A stretch of DNA of 64,000 bases. Origin: Pseudomonadota bacterium. Its GTDB lineage: Bacteria > Pseudomonadota > Gammaproteobacteria > Burkholderiales > Chitinibacteraceae. The translations under genes were made by a program, and so were the position numbers. Of the stretch, positions 17,736-26,780 are shown piece by piece. Every line of letters starts with the position of its first letter. Positions within the stretch are counted from its first letter, which is position 1. The notes below the pieces were generated by a model. That model searched no databases and had not been told where the DNA came from. It saw only the letters and a list, made by a program, of their open reading frames with translations. Where the stretch lies: the NCBI GenBank assembly GCA_018261735.1, contig JAGTRM010000009.1, forward strand, positions 45,920 through 109,919, in the 5' to 3' direction.

Positions 17736-17766
17736 TTGTATTTTACCCGACCAGCCATCCTACAAT
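17736..17766 (+). promoter_or_regulatory. Possible mgtC promoter
   Basis: TTGTAT and TACAAT are separated by 19 bp. The -10 is good, the spacing is long, and the whole element sits just downstream of the palindrome. Confidence 0.4.
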
Positions 17767-17832
17767 AAAGGAAGGCTCTTTGCGCTTGGCATTGCGCGCA
17801 AGGCCCCGCGAACAGGAAAGGAGCTCCCCCAC

Positions 17833-18573
17833 ATGCTCTGGCTGGAATCACTGGCGTCCTATTGGTCGGTTCCCGAAATCACCGTCAATCTCATTATTTT
17901 TGCCAATTTGCTGGGGGCGTTGTTGCTCGGACTGCTGGTGGGTTATGAGCGCTCCTTCCATGGCCGTGCAGCGGGAATGCGTACCTACGGACTCGTCTGC
18001 ATGGCATCTGCTGCGCTGACCGTCATCGCCGGCTACCCGGGCTATTGGTATGGGGAGCACGCAAGCATGCCCGGCGTGGACCCCACCCGCATCATTCAGG
18101 GCATCGTCACCGGCGTCGGCTTTCTCGGGGCCGGTGTCATCATGAAGGAAGGCTTCAACATCAGCGGCCTCACCACCGCCGCCTCGATCTGGGCTTCGTC
18201 GACCATCGGCGTGATGGTGGGCATCGGCTTCTACGGCGCAGCAATCTTGCTGGCACTGCTGTCGGTCGCCTGCATGATGTGGGTCTCCCGGCTGGAGGGC
18301 TGGCTGCCATCGCACAAGGCACTGGCCATCACACTGCGCTTCAAAAAAGATTTCATCCCCCGGGAAGAAACATTGCGCAGCGCGGCACTGGAATGGGGTT
18401 ATGACATTGCAAGTGGCTCACTGTCCGTGACTCATCAAGGCGGGCAAACGGAATGGCATTTCGTGGCGATTGCCCTCAGCAGGGATAGCGGCATTCCGAT
18501 CCCGGAACTGGCGCGCGAATTGGCATTGCTAGAAGGCATTGAAAACTTTGCCGTCACCCCTGCACGGAACTGA
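17833..18573 (+). CDS. mgtC: MgtC/SapB family inner-membrane protein
   Basis: 246 aa. Residues 1-155 hold about five hydrophobic segments with the family core GYERSFHGRAAGMRTYGLVC and GIVTGVGFLGAGVIM. The C-terminal ~80 residues are a soluble ACT-like domain, as in full-length MgtC. MgtC promotes survival in low Mg2+ and modulates membrane energetics rather than transporting Mg2+; the role here is by family. AGGAAAGGAG precedes the ATG. Monocistronic. Confidence 0.9.
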   Translation: MLWLESLASYWSVPEITVNLIIFANLLGALLLGLLVGYERSFHGRAAGMRTYGLVCMASAALTVIAGYPGYWYGEHASMPGVDPTRIIQGIVTGVGFLGAGVIMKEGFNISGLTTAASIWASSTIGVMVGIGFYGAAILLALLSVACMMWVSRLEGWLPSHKALAITLRFKKDFIPREETLRSAALEWGYDIASGSLSVTHQGGQTEWHFVAIALSRDSGIPIPELARELALLEGIENFAVTPARN

Positions 18574-18574
18574 A

Positions 18575-18603
18575 CCCGCCAACGCCGCGCGGGCGCTGGC
18601 GGG
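18575..18603. terminator. Hairpin between convergent mgtC and doxX
   Basis: CCCGCCA (18575-18581) pairs with TGGCGGG (18597-18603) directly after the mgtC stop. There is no T run, so termination is plausible but unproven. Confidence 0.4.
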
Positions 18604-18658
18604 GCCGAAGCACAAAACAGCTTGGCCTTTCCCGGCAAGCCGCCGGGATGGTGCGAAT

Positions 18659-19063
18659 TTATTGGCGTTTACACTCGCAACTCAGCGGTCCGCCCCCGTA
18701 GGCCACCACGTAAAGCAGGCCGCCCATGATGGCCAGATTTTTCATGAAATGGATCATCTGGTTTTGCGTCTGTTCTGGCGGAACGGCCCAAAAGTTGTGG
18801 AACAGCAACGCTGCGATCGCGGTGAAAACGAACAATGCCAACGCGGCCCAGCGTGCCTTCCAGCCAACGATCAGCAGAACCCCGCCGACAAGCTCGACAA
18901 CCGCCGCAGCAATAGCAAGCACCTGAGGCATCGGCAAGCCCTTGCTGGCAATATACCCTGCCGTACCCGCCAAACCAGTAAATTTGTTCAGTCCTGACAT
19001 CACGAAAATCAGCGCCAACAAGATACGGCCAGCCAAGGGAGCAATGCGTTCACAAGTACCCAT
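18659..19063 (-). CDS. DoxX family membrane protein
   Basis: 134 aa with four hydrophobic segments. RILLALIFVMSGLNKFTG and the GG(V)LLIVGW stretch are typical of DoxX/YphA-like proteins, which are linked to thiosulfate oxidation in archaea and to redox stress elsewhere. I start at the ATG at 19063 (MGTCERIAP), which has GGAGAAGGA upstream; the frame to 19153 has no such site. Its function here is not known. Confidence 0.88.
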   Translation of the reverse strand: MGTCERIAPLAGRILLALIFVMSGLNKFTGLAGTAGYIASKGLPMPQVLAIAAAVVELVGGVLLIVGWKARWAALALFVFTAIAALLFHNFWAVPPEQTQNQMIHFMKNLAIMGGLLYVVAYGGGPLSCECKRQ

Positions 19064-19168
19064 GTTTTTTCCTTCTCCCGTTATTTGCCCATGCCGGGCA
19101 TTACAACAGCTGAAAATCGCCCGATGTAAATACCCTAGGTTGCCATTGCCCATTTCACAAGGATTTGT

Positions 19169-21250
19169 TCAACGCAGCCACATCGCCGACAGCGGCGCCA
19201 GGATATTGATGTAGTCATCGCTCCACACCCGCACTGTAGGAAGTCCATCGCCATCACCCAGCGCGAACCAGCTTCCCTGCGCCAGCAGGGGCGCCAGGCG
19301 CTCCGGCCGGCGTGCGAGCACCACCACCCAGGGATCGATGTGCAGTTTGTCCTTGCCCATCTGCGCGTGCACCGTGGCCACGGCGGCCAATCCCCACGCC
19401 TGGGTAGCCGCTTTGAGCACGGGCCGCAAATCGTAAAAGCGGTTTGATACATGGACGACCAGCAAGCCATCTTGCGCCAGGCGCGACAGGTAGACATCCA
19501 GTGCCTCCAGGGTCAGCAGATGGGTCGGGACGCCATCGCCGGAAAAGGCATCGACAAACACGACACCGTAGGGTGCCAGGCCCTGGTGCGCCTCCTTCTC
19601 CAGATTCAGGCGCGCATCTCCTACCCGGACCTTGACCCGGGCTGGCGTATCTTGCAGAAAGGAAAACCAGTTGCGCGCCAAGCCTTCCATATCCGGGTCG
19701 ATTTCAAAGACAGTGACATCCTCGCCCGAACCGAACCAAGCCAATGCATCACCAGCCCCCAACCCCACCATGGCCACCGGAGCACTGCGGCCACGTTGGG
19801 CCACCGCCCGCTCCAACGCCCCGCCGGTGTAGTAGTAACCCAACGGCTCATGCCGACGTTCCGGACTGAGGTACTGCAGGCCATGCAGCGTCGCGCCATG
19901 CACCAGCATCCGGTATGCCGGCGCACCATCCGCCGGCTTCTGGTCGATAACCCGGGAAATGCCATAGAAATTGCGTATGGAATAAACGCCCGAGGCATAC
20001 CAGAAAAACATGCCAAGCAGCGTGGCGGCAATCATCAGCGCAGCCAGTCTGAGGCCGCCCTTGAGCAGGGATGCCGATTTCCACCATGCCAGCTGCCCCA
20101 CCTGCCAACTGGCAACGACGAGGGCCAGCACCGCGAGCGGGTACTCTTCCAGCCCCGGCAGGACGACGGGGGCCGCCAGACTCACCAGCAGGCCGCCAAG
20201 CCAGCCACCGACGGCAATCGTCAGGTAAAAACCCGTCAGCTGGCTCGGGTGCGGACGCAAGCAGTAAAGCCGTTCATTGGCAATGACACACAGCGCGTAG
20301 AAGGAAAGCAGGATAAAAGGCAGCACCCACGCGCCAAAGGCAGTGGAGCGGGCTGCCAGCAACGCCAAGAGCGCGACTTCGGCCAGCAAGAACGGAACAT
20401 GGCGAACGAAAATGCCCTGCTGCTCGCGAAAGGTAACAATGAAGCTGGCAAGATACAGCGCCAGGGGAAAGATCCAGACCAGCGGGAAAGAGCCGACTTC
20501 CATGGCGATCACGTTGGTTACCGCGAGCAACAAGGCCGATGGCGCGGCACTCAACGCCAGCCAGCGCAAAATGACCGATTTCGCCGGGCGGGCAACAGTC
20601 TCATCCGCGGACAGGCCGGCCACGCAACGTGGATGGAGCAGATACCAGGTCCAGACGGCAACACCGACATAAACCAGATACGCAATGCTCCAGGCCCAGC
20701 GCTGCACCGTCACGCCGAACAGTGGCTCCACCAGGAACGGATAGACGAAAAGTGCGCCCATGGCGCCCAGATTCGAGATGCCGTAGAGAAAAAACGGTGC
20801 CTCACGATGCGTGCCGGACGTCGCGCCGTACCACCAGCTTTGCACGACCACGGCCGTCGTGCTCAACACGGCGAAAGGCAAGGAGACATGGGCCAGCAGC
20901 GCGCCGGTCAGCGTAATGATCGGTGCGTCCGACGCGACCTCGGAAGAAAAACCCAGCGGCCATTGCAGCAACGGCAGCAACAGGACCAGAAGATGCCAGG
21001 CGCCGATGCGCGGCGCCACAAAATGGGCATGGAGATAACCCAATAGCAGCAGGGCCTGGAAGACCATCAGGCTGACTGTCCACACATGCACGGCCCCACC
21101 GAAAAACGGCGTTACCAGTCTGCCGACAATGGGTTCCATGCTGAAAGACAGAAACGCACCGCCAAACACCATCGCGCCCGCCGCGAAGCGCGGCCAACTC
21201 CATGCCTCGGGGTAAACGGATGCGGTCCTGGCCGATACCGAAGTTGCCAT
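19169..21250 (-). CDS. Fused membrane-domain/spermidine-synthase-like protein
   Basis: 693 aa. The first ~430 residues are hydrophobic, with about 12 segments beginning AAGAMVFGGAFLSFSMEPIVG. The rest is a class I methyltransferase fold like SpeE (MVGLGAGDALAWF, then VTVFEIDPDMEGLARNWFSF, then VVFVDAFSGDGVPTHLLTLE). This matches the widespread fused MFS/spermidine synthase family. The catalytic region DAFSGDG differs from the D-x-x-D motif of true spermidine synthases, so polyamine synthesis is not certain. GGGAGG precedes the ATG. Confidence 0.88.
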   Translation of the reverse strand: MATSVSARTASVYPEAWSWPRFAAGAMVFGGAFLSFSMEPIVGRLVTPFFGGAVHVWTVSLMVFQALLLLGYLHAHFVAPRIGAWHLLVLLLPLLQWPLGFSSEVASDAPIITLTGALLAHVSLPFAVLSTTAVVVQSWWYGATSGTHREAPFFLYGISNLGAMGALFVYPFLVEPLFGVTVQRWAWSIAYLVYVGVAVWTWYLLHPRCVAGLSADETVARPAKSVILRWLALSAAPSALLLAVTNVIAMEVGSFPLVWIFPLALYLASFIVTFREQQGIFVRHVPFLLAEVALLALLAARSTAFGAWVLPFILLSFYALCVIANERLYCLRPHPSQLTGFYLTIAVGGWLGGLLVSLAAPVVLPGLEEYPLAVLALVVASWQVGQLAWWKSASLLKGGLRLAALMIAATLLGMFFWYASGVYSIRNFYGISRVIDQKPADGAPAYRMLVHGATLHGLQYLSPERRHEPLGYYYTGGALERAVAQRGRSAPVAMVGLGAGDALAWFGSGEDVTVFEIDPDMEGLARNWFSFLQDTPARVKVRVGDARLNLEKEAHQGLAPYGVVFVDAFSGDGVPTHLLTLEALDVYLSRLAQDGLLVVHVSNRFYDLRPVLKAATQAWGLAAVATVHAQMGKDKLHIDPWVVVLARRPERLAPLLAQGSWFALGDGDGLPTVRVWSDDYINILAPLSAMWLR

Positions 21251-21525
21251 TCAATGCCTCCCTGCCTGGGCCTGGCCGGCACGCGGCAACCGATTTTGCG
21301 TTGATGCTATTGCCTGGCCGGTTGCGGTGCTCTCTGGACACAGCACTGTTTGCAGTATAGCCGGGCGTCTCCGGAATGCCCGCCAGGGCAGTCTGCCGCT
21401 GGCGTGATCGCTCCCGGCATTTGTGCAAGCTCAAGACTATAGTCAACAATGGACAGTAAACGTTACATGGTCAGTACCACCCAAAACTGGCGACCCGCCC
21501 TTCCGTCATAGCAGGGAGCGAATGC

Positions 21526-23988
21526 ATGAAAGGAATATCACTGACGAGATATGACATGCTTGGTGGGGATGAGGCCTATCGCACCCTGTTCAACAACCTG
21601 CTGAACGGGCTGGCCTACTGCCGGATGATCTACGAGGGCCGCGAGGCGGTCGACTTCGTCTACCTTGCGATCAACGAAGCGTTTGTCCGGCAGACCGGGC
21701 TGTCCGACGTTCTCGGCCGGCGCGCCTCCGAGGTCATCCCGGGCCTGCACGAATCGGATGGCGACCTGATCCGCATCTACGGGCGCGTGGCAAAAACCGG
21801 CGCTCCCGAGCGGTTCGAGCGCTTCGTCAGCGCCCTGCAGATGTGGTTCTCGGTATCGGTCTACAGCCCCGCGCCGGATCATTTCGTGGCAATTTTCGAC
21901 AGTATTACCGACCGCAAGCACGCCGAGACGGCCTTGCGCGAGAGTGAACGCCGTCTGCTGCGCGTGATCGAAGGCTCGGACCAGGGCTTCTGGGACTGGA
22001 ACCTGCTGACCAACACCTTTACCGTCAGTGCCCGCTTCGAAACAATGCTGGGTTTCGCTCCAGGAGAGATGGATGTGTCGCCGGCCAATTGGGCAAAACA
22101 TGTCCACCCGGATGATCTGGCCAAGGCGAGGGCCTCGATCGCGCGCAACATGAGCGGCGAATCGGCAAATCACGAAGTCGAATTGCGCTGCCGCACGAAA
22201 TCGGGCGAATGGCGCTGGATCCTGACACGCGGCCGCATCGTTGAACGAGACGCCGAGGGCCACCCGACGATGATGTCGGGCACCCACACCGACATCACCG
22301 ACCGCAAGAACGCCGAGCACGCGCTGCGCCAGACTGCGATCGTGTTCGAGAACACGCGGGAAGGCGTGCTCATCACCGACGCCAGATCCAGCATCCTGTC
22401 GGTGAATCAGGCCTTCACGCAGATTACTGGTTTCGACCGCGCCGAAGTTCTCGGCCGCACGCCCTCCCTGCTGAAATCCGGACGCCACGACGAAACTTTT
22501 TATAGCAGTATCTGGGCGCACCTTGGCGCCAGCGGATACTGGCAGGGTGAAGTGTGGAACCGGCGAAGGAGCGGCGAAATCTACCCGCAACTCACCACGA
22601 TCAATGCCGTGCACGATAGCGAGGGTCGCGTGACGCATTATGTCGGGGTATTCACCGACATTTCGGCCATCAAGGCTTCCGAGGAGCGCCTCGAATTTCT
22701 CGCCCACCACGATCCGCTGACCTCCCTGCCGAACCGCCTGATGCTGTTCTCGCGACTAGAACACGCCATGAGCGTCGCCCGTCGCGACGAGGGACTGATC
22801 GCGCTATTGATGATCGATCTCGACCATTTCAAGGAAGTCAACGACAGCTACGGGCACCTGATGGGCGACCACCTGTTGCAACGGGTGGCCGAGCGCCTGG
22901 GAACGCGCCTTCGCGGTGCCGACACGCTGGCGCGCCTCGGCGGCGATGAATTCACAGTATTGCTGGAAGAGATCGCACGATCCGACGATGCCGGACGTGT
23001 CGCAGATGAAATACTGGCTGAACTGACCACGCCCTGGCCCCTGCCCAATGGAGCAGAAGTTCGTATCGCGGCCAGTATCGGCATCGCGCTTTATCCGGGA
23101 CAGGCTCAAACCGCCGAGGAGCTGTTGCAACAGGCCGATGCCGCGATGTATCGCGCCAAGATGGAAGGACGGGGCCGCTACCAGTATTTCTCGGAAGACC
23201 TGACCCACACCGCCCGGGCGCGCATTGAGCTGGAAAGCCGCTTGCGTCACGCCATTGACGACGGGGAGTTGCAACTGTTCTTCCAACCCCAGGTTGATAT
23301 CGGCAGTGGCAAGATCGTGGGCGCCGAAGCGCTCGTACGCTGGTTCATGCCGGGCAAAGGCATGATCTCGCCGGATGAATTCATCCCGCTGGCAGAGGAA
23401 ACCGGCCTGATCCTGGCCCTCGGCCGCTGGGTGCTGCGCGAGACTTGCCGCATCGGCCGTGACTGGCTCAACCGGGGACTGTCGCCGCTGGTGCTGACCG
23501 TCAATATTTCGCCGGCGCAATTGCGTCACCCCGGCTTCGCCGACGAGGTGCTTTCCATACTCGCCGAAACCGGCTTCCCGGCAAAATGGCTGGCACTGGA
23601 ACTGACCGAATCGGCGCTGATGTGCGGATACGACGAGGTGATCACGCAACTGCAAACCCTGCAACAGCATGCCATTCGCATGGCCATTGATGACTTTGGA
23701 ATCGGCTACTCGTCACTGGCCGACCTGAAGCGTGCCCCGCTCGACGGATTGAAGATCGACCGCAGTTTCATCGCCGGACTTGCCCACCGCCGTGATGACC
23801 AGGATATCGTCACCGCCATCATCCAGATGGGGCATACCCTGGGATTCAAGCTGATGGCAGAAGGAGTCGAAACGGACGAACAACTGGCCTTCCTGAAGGA
23901 ACAAGGCTGCGATGCCTATCAGGGCCATCTGCGCTGCCATCCGTTGTCCGCCTGCGATTTCGAAGCCTTCATGCGTTGCGCAGATTGA
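21526..23988 (+). CDS. PAS-PAS-PAS-GGDEF-EAL cyclic di-GMP signalling protein
   Basis: 820 aa, cytoplasmic, no signal peptide or membrane segment. Three PAS-type sensor regions (about 15-130, 140-262, 265-385) are followed by a GGDEF domain with GGDEF at 472-476 and an RxxD inhibitory site (RGAD) five residues before it. An EAL domain starts at about 560, with EAL at 600-602, NISPAQL, ELTES, DDFGIGYSSL, LKIDRSFI and EGVET. Both catalytic sets look intact, so synthesis and breakdown of c-di-GMP are both possible. The terminal motif is QGHLRCHPLS instead of the common QGYLFSRPL. GGGAGC is the ribosome binding site. Confidence 0.95.
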   Translation: MKGISLTRYDMLGGDEAYRTLFNNLLNGLAYCRMIYEGREAVDFVYLAINEAFVRQTGLSDVLGRRASEVIPGLHESDGDLIRIYGRVAKTGAPERFERFVSALQMWFSVSVYSPAPDHFVAIFDSITDRKHAETALRESERRLLRVIEGSDQGFWDWNLLTNTFTVSARFETMLGFAPGEMDVSPANWAKHVHPDDLAKARASIARNMSGESANHEVELRCRTKSGEWRWILTRGRIVERDAEGHPTMMSGTHTDITDRKNAEHALRQTAIVFENTREGVLITDARSSILSVNQAFTQITGFDRAEVLGRTPSLLKSGRHDETFYSSIWAHLGASGYWQGEVWNRRRSGEIYPQLTTINAVHDSEGRVTHYVGVFTDISAIKASEERLEFLAHHDPLTSLPNRLMLFSRLEHAMSVARRDEGLIALLMIDLDHFKEVNDSYGHLMGDHLLQRVAERLGTRLRGADTLARLGGDEFTVLLEEIARSDDAGRVADEILAELTTPWPLPNGAEVRIAASIGIALYPGQAQTAEELLQQADAAMYRAKMEGRGRYQYFSEDLTHTARARIELESRLRHAIDDGELQLFFQPQVDIGSGKIVGAEALVRWFMPGKGMISPDEFIPLAEETGLILALGRWVLRETCRIGRDWLNRGLSPLVLTVNISPAQLRHPGFADEVLSILAETGFPAKWLALELTESALMCGYDEVITQLQTLQQHAIRMAIDDFGIGYSSLADLKRAPLDGLKIDRSFIAGLAHRRDDQDIVTAIIQMGHTLGFKLMAEGVETDEQLAFLKEQGCDAYQGHLRCHPLSACDFEAFMRCAD

Positions 23989-24075
23989 ACGCGCAATCGC
24001 CACATCTCGTCCTGCGGATTCGGATGGCCGCTGGACGTTTTTTAAGCCGCCAGACAAATTGCCACGTTCCTGCCA

Positions 24076-24105
24076 TTGCCAAAGCACGCAAATCAGGCTT
24101 ATAGT
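24076..24105 (+). promoter_or_regulatory. Promoter of the DAHP synthase leader
   Basis: TTGCCA (24076-24081) and TATAGT (24100-24105) are separated by 18 bp. The transcript would start near 24112, about 33 nt before the leader peptide. Confidence 0.65.
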
Positions 24106-24144
24106 CCTTGCACGATAACTCGTTTCATTACCGAACTCGATTCC

Positions 24145-24225
24145 ATGCACACCGTCCTGACCTGCCAGTTTTCTTTTTATGCATTTTGGTATCTCAGGCC
24201 GCTGACGGATCGAGAGGATAGGTAA
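24145..24225 (+). CDS. Aromatic-rich attenuator leader peptide
   Basis: 26 codons: MHTVLTCQFSFYAFWYLRPL followed by TDREDR and TAA. Residues 9-16 (FSFYAFWY) include three Phe, two Tyr and one Trp. It sits between a promoter and an intrinsic terminator just upstream of the DAHP synthase gene. A ribosome stalling on these codons when aromatic aminoacyl-tRNAs are scarce would leave 24201-24208 free to form the antiterminator. The ribosome binding site is weak. The peptide has no function beyond translation control. Confidence 0.85.
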   Translation: MHTVLTCQFSFYAFWYLRPLTDREDR

Positions 24226-24281
24226 CGCACGAGAAAAACCAAATTCCCCGAAAACCGTCAGCAGAGTCTGGCGGTTTTTTT
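24201..24281 (+). promoter_or_regulatory. Transcription attenuator (antiterminator/terminator) before DAHP synthase
   Basis: Segment GCTGACGG (24201-24208) is exactly complementary to CCGTCAGC (24255-24262), forming the antiterminator. The same downstream segment alternatively forms the terminator AAAACCGTCAG/CTGGCGGTTTT (24251-24261 with 24268-24278), followed by a T run. The two structures are mutually exclusive, and the leader-peptide reading frame covers the antiterminator arm, the standard ribosome-mediated design. Confidence 0.85.
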
Positions 24282-24349
24282 ATACCGCTCGACCAGACCG
24301 ACGTACCGGGACAACGCCCGATTGCGACAAGCCCTACTGGAGAGCCACC

Positions 24350-25438
24350 ATGCCACCCCATAGCCGTATCCGTGAATCCAAAGCCCTGATCCCGCCGGCG
24401 CAGATCATCGACGAATTCCCCTGCTCGCCCAAGGTGGGCGAACTCGTGCTCAATACGCGGCGCGCGCTGCACCGTATCCTGCACGGCGCGGATGACCGGC
24501 TGGCGGTGATCATCGGGCCGTGTTCGGTGCATGATCCGAAGGCTGCGATCGAATACGCGTCCCGCCTGGCCGAATTGCGCGAACGCTTGGCGGGCGAGCT
24601 TGAGATCGTGATGCGGGTCTACTTCGAAAAGCCGCGCACGACGGTCGGCTGGAAAGGTTTGATCAACGATCCGCACATGAATGGCAGCTTCGACATCAAC
24701 CACGGCCTGCGCACCGCGCGCGAGCTGCTGCTGAACATCAACGCGCTGGGCGTACCTACCGGCACCGAATACCTCGACCTGATGACGCCGCACTACGTAA
24801 CCGACTTGGTGTCCTGGGGCGCGATCGGCGCACGCACCACGGAATCGCAGGTTCACCGCGAAATGGCATCTGGCCTTCCCTGCCCGATCGGCTTCAAGAA
24901 CGGCACCGACGGCAATGTGAAAATCGCCATCGATGCCATGGGCGCCGCCTCCCACCCGCACCATTTCCTCTCGGTCGCGCCCGGCGGCCACAGCACGATT
25001 GTCTCGACCGCCGGCAACGAGGATTGCCACGTTATCCTGCGCGGCGGAAAGGCCCCGAACTACGATGCGGCCAGCGTCGATGCCGCCTGCGCCCAGATCA
25101 CCCGCAGCAACCAGCCCGCGCGCCTGATGATCGACGCGAGCCACGCCAACAGCGCCAAGAAACACGAGAACCAGATTCCGGTCTGCGCCGAGGTCGGCCG
25201 CCAGATTGCCGCCGGCGACGAGCGCATCATCGGGGTGATGGTCGAATCGAATCTGGTGGCAGGCCGGCAGGATGCCAAGCCCGGCTGCACGCTGACCTAC
25301 GGCCAGAGCATCACCGATGCCTGCATCGGCTGGAACGAAACCGAAAAACTGCTGGAAGACCTGGCGGCGGCCGTCGCACAACGGCGTGCCAAGCGGCTGG
25401 CGGTAGACGCCGTATGTGAATCGGCCCTGGCCTGCTGA
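24350..25438 (+). CDS. aroG: 3-deoxy-7-phosphoheptulonate (DAHP) synthase, class I
   Basis: 362 aa, condenses phosphoenolpyruvate and erythrose 4-phosphate in the first step of the shikimate pathway. Class I AroFGH features: LAVIIGPCSVHDPKAA, VMRVYFEKPRTTVGWKGLIN, GARTTESQ, GFKNGTDG and DASHANSAKKHENQ. GGAGA precedes the ATG. The attenuator leader responds to Phe/Tyr/Trp codons. Which amino acid inhibits the enzyme allosterically cannot be read here, so AroF or AroH naming is equally possible. The neighbouring convergent hisC shares a dyad terminator. Confidence 0.95.
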   Translation: MPPHSRIRESKALIPPAQIIDEFPCSPKVGELVLNTRRALHRILHGADDRLAVIIGPCSVHDPKAAIEYASRLAELRERLAGELEIVMRVYFEKPRTTVGWKGLINDPHMNGSFDINHGLRTARELLLNINALGVPTGTEYLDLMTPHYVTDLVSWGAIGARTTESQVHREMASGLPCPIGFKNGTDGNVKIAIDAMGAASHPHHFLSVAPGGHSTIVSTAGNEDCHVILRGGKAPNYDAASVDAACAQITRSNQPARLMIDASHANSAKKHENQIPVCAEVGRQIAAGDERIIGVMVESNLVAGRQDAKPGCTLTYGQSITDACIGWNETEKLLEDLAAAVAQRRAKRLAVDAVCESALAC

Positions 25439-25460
25439 AATGGCCGTGCGAATAACAGAC

Positions 25461-25495
25461 GATTGATCCGGCCACCACGGTTGCCCGGATCAATC
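25461..25495. terminator. Dyad between convergent aroG and hisC
   Basis: A perfect 11-bp stem GATTGATCCGG/CCGGATCAATC sits in a 69-bp gap between two gene ends. T runs are short on both sides; its position makes a bidirectional terminator likely. Confidence 0.7.
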
Positions 25496-25507
25496 GTTAG
25501 CAGTCAT

Positions 25508-26566
25508 TCAACCCACAATTTCGCGCAGTGCCGCCACCAACGCATCGCATTCCTGCGGCGTACCGATCGAAATGCGCAGGTACTGGTCGATACGCGGCAA
25601 CTTGAAGTGCCGCACGATGATCGCCCGTTCGCGCAGCTTGGCCGCCAGTTCTGCCGCATCGTGCCGCGGATGACGCGTGAAGATGAAATTGGCCGCCGAG
25701 GGAATCGTCTCGAACCCCAGCGCCGCCAGGTCGGAGGTCAGCTGCTCCCGGCTCGCGATTACCGCCTGACAGGTTTGCTCAAAATACGCAACATCCTCGA
25801 ACGCCGCGGCGGCGGCGGCTTGCGCCACGCGATCAAGCGGATAGGAATTGAAGCTGTTCTTCACACGCACCAGCGCCTCGATCAGCTCGGGCGAGCCCAG
25901 CGCCAGCCCGACCCGCATTCCGGCAAGCGAGCGAGATTTGGACAAGGTCTGCACTACCAAGAGGTTCGGGTATTTTTCGATCAGCGGCACGGCGCTGGTC
26001 CCGCCGAAATCGATATACGCCTCGTCGACGATCACCGGCTGGTCCGGGTGTTGTTGCAGCAAGGTTTCGACAGCCTGTAACGGCAGCAGGTGGCCGGTCG
26101 GTGCGTTCGGATTGGGGAAAATGACCGCACCACAGGGCCGGTTGTAATCTTCGATGCGGATCGAAAAATCCTCGGTCAGCGGCACGGTCTGGTAATCGAT
26201 GCCGAACAGCGCGCAGTACACCGGGTAAAAACTGTAGGTGATATCCGGAAACAACAACGGTTGCTCATGCTTCAGCAGCGCAGCAAACGCCAGCCCCAGG
26301 ACTTCGTCCGAACCATTGCCAACAAAAACCGCCTTTTCCGAAATACCGTAATACTTGGCCACGGCCGTCTGAACCAGCGCACTTTCGGTATTCGGATACA
26401 GGCGCAAGGCATCGCCCACCGCCGCCTGCATCGCAGCCAGCGCCTTGGGCGACGGGCCGTAGGGATTTTCGTTGGTGTTCAACTTGATCAGGTTGTCGAT
26501 CTTGGGCTGCTCGCCCGGCACATAGGGGGTGAGATCGCGGACAACAGGGCTCCAGAAACGGCTCAT
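25508..26566 (-). CDS. hisC: Histidinol-phosphate aminotransferase
   Basis: 352 aa, PLP-dependent fold I aminotransferase of histidine synthesis. [41 protein letters not shown] and the PLP lysine in [14 protein letters not shown] are visible. The start is the ATG at 26566; the frame continues upstream without a ribosome binding site. It is isolated from other his genes and stands next to the DAHP synthase gene. In many bacteria HisC paralogues also transaminate phenylpyruvate and hydroxyphenylpyruvate, so an aromatic role is conceivable. Confidence 0.93.
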   Translation of the reverse strand: MSRFWSPVVRDLTPYVPGEQPKIDNLIKLNTNENPYGPSPKALAAMQAAVGDALRLYPNTESALVQTAVAKYYGISEKAVFVGNGSDEVLGLAFAALLKHEQPLLFPDITYSFYPVYCALFGIDYQTVPLTEDFSIRIEDYNRPCGAVIFPNPNAPTGHLLPLQAVETLLQQHPDQPVIVDEAYIDFGGTSAVPLIEKYPNLLVVQTLSKSRSLAGMRVGLALGSPELIEALVRVKNSFNSYPLDRVAQAAAAAAFEDVAYFEQTCQAVIASREQLTSDLAALGFETIPSAANFIFTRHPRHDAAELAAKLRERAIIVRHFKLPRIDQYLRISIGTPQECDALVAALREIVG

Positions 26567-26780
26567 GACGGGGGTCCAGGCACGGGAAAACCCGTATCTT
26601 ACCAAATGCCTGCAAATTCCCGGCACAGTACAAGTTGCTGCCCCGCCACACCGCGCAGAGTAAGCACCCAATATTCCCGATCAAGCTGTAAGATTTTCAG
26701 TAGACTTGCACGGTAGCTACTGTGCTTTAGCCGCATTCAAAAAAATAATTCCACAGGATTTAACAAGGAGGAGGACGCAA

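Noticed and set aside
19451..21046. 531-codon plus-strand open frame
   Set aside because: Antisense to the fused membrane/spermidine-synthase-like gene, which has a ribosome binding site and domain motifs.
26600..26660. Sigma-54-like GGCAC...TTGC before the chemoreceptor gene
   Set aside because: The GG and GC elements are 15 bp apart instead of the required 12, so the spacing is wrong.
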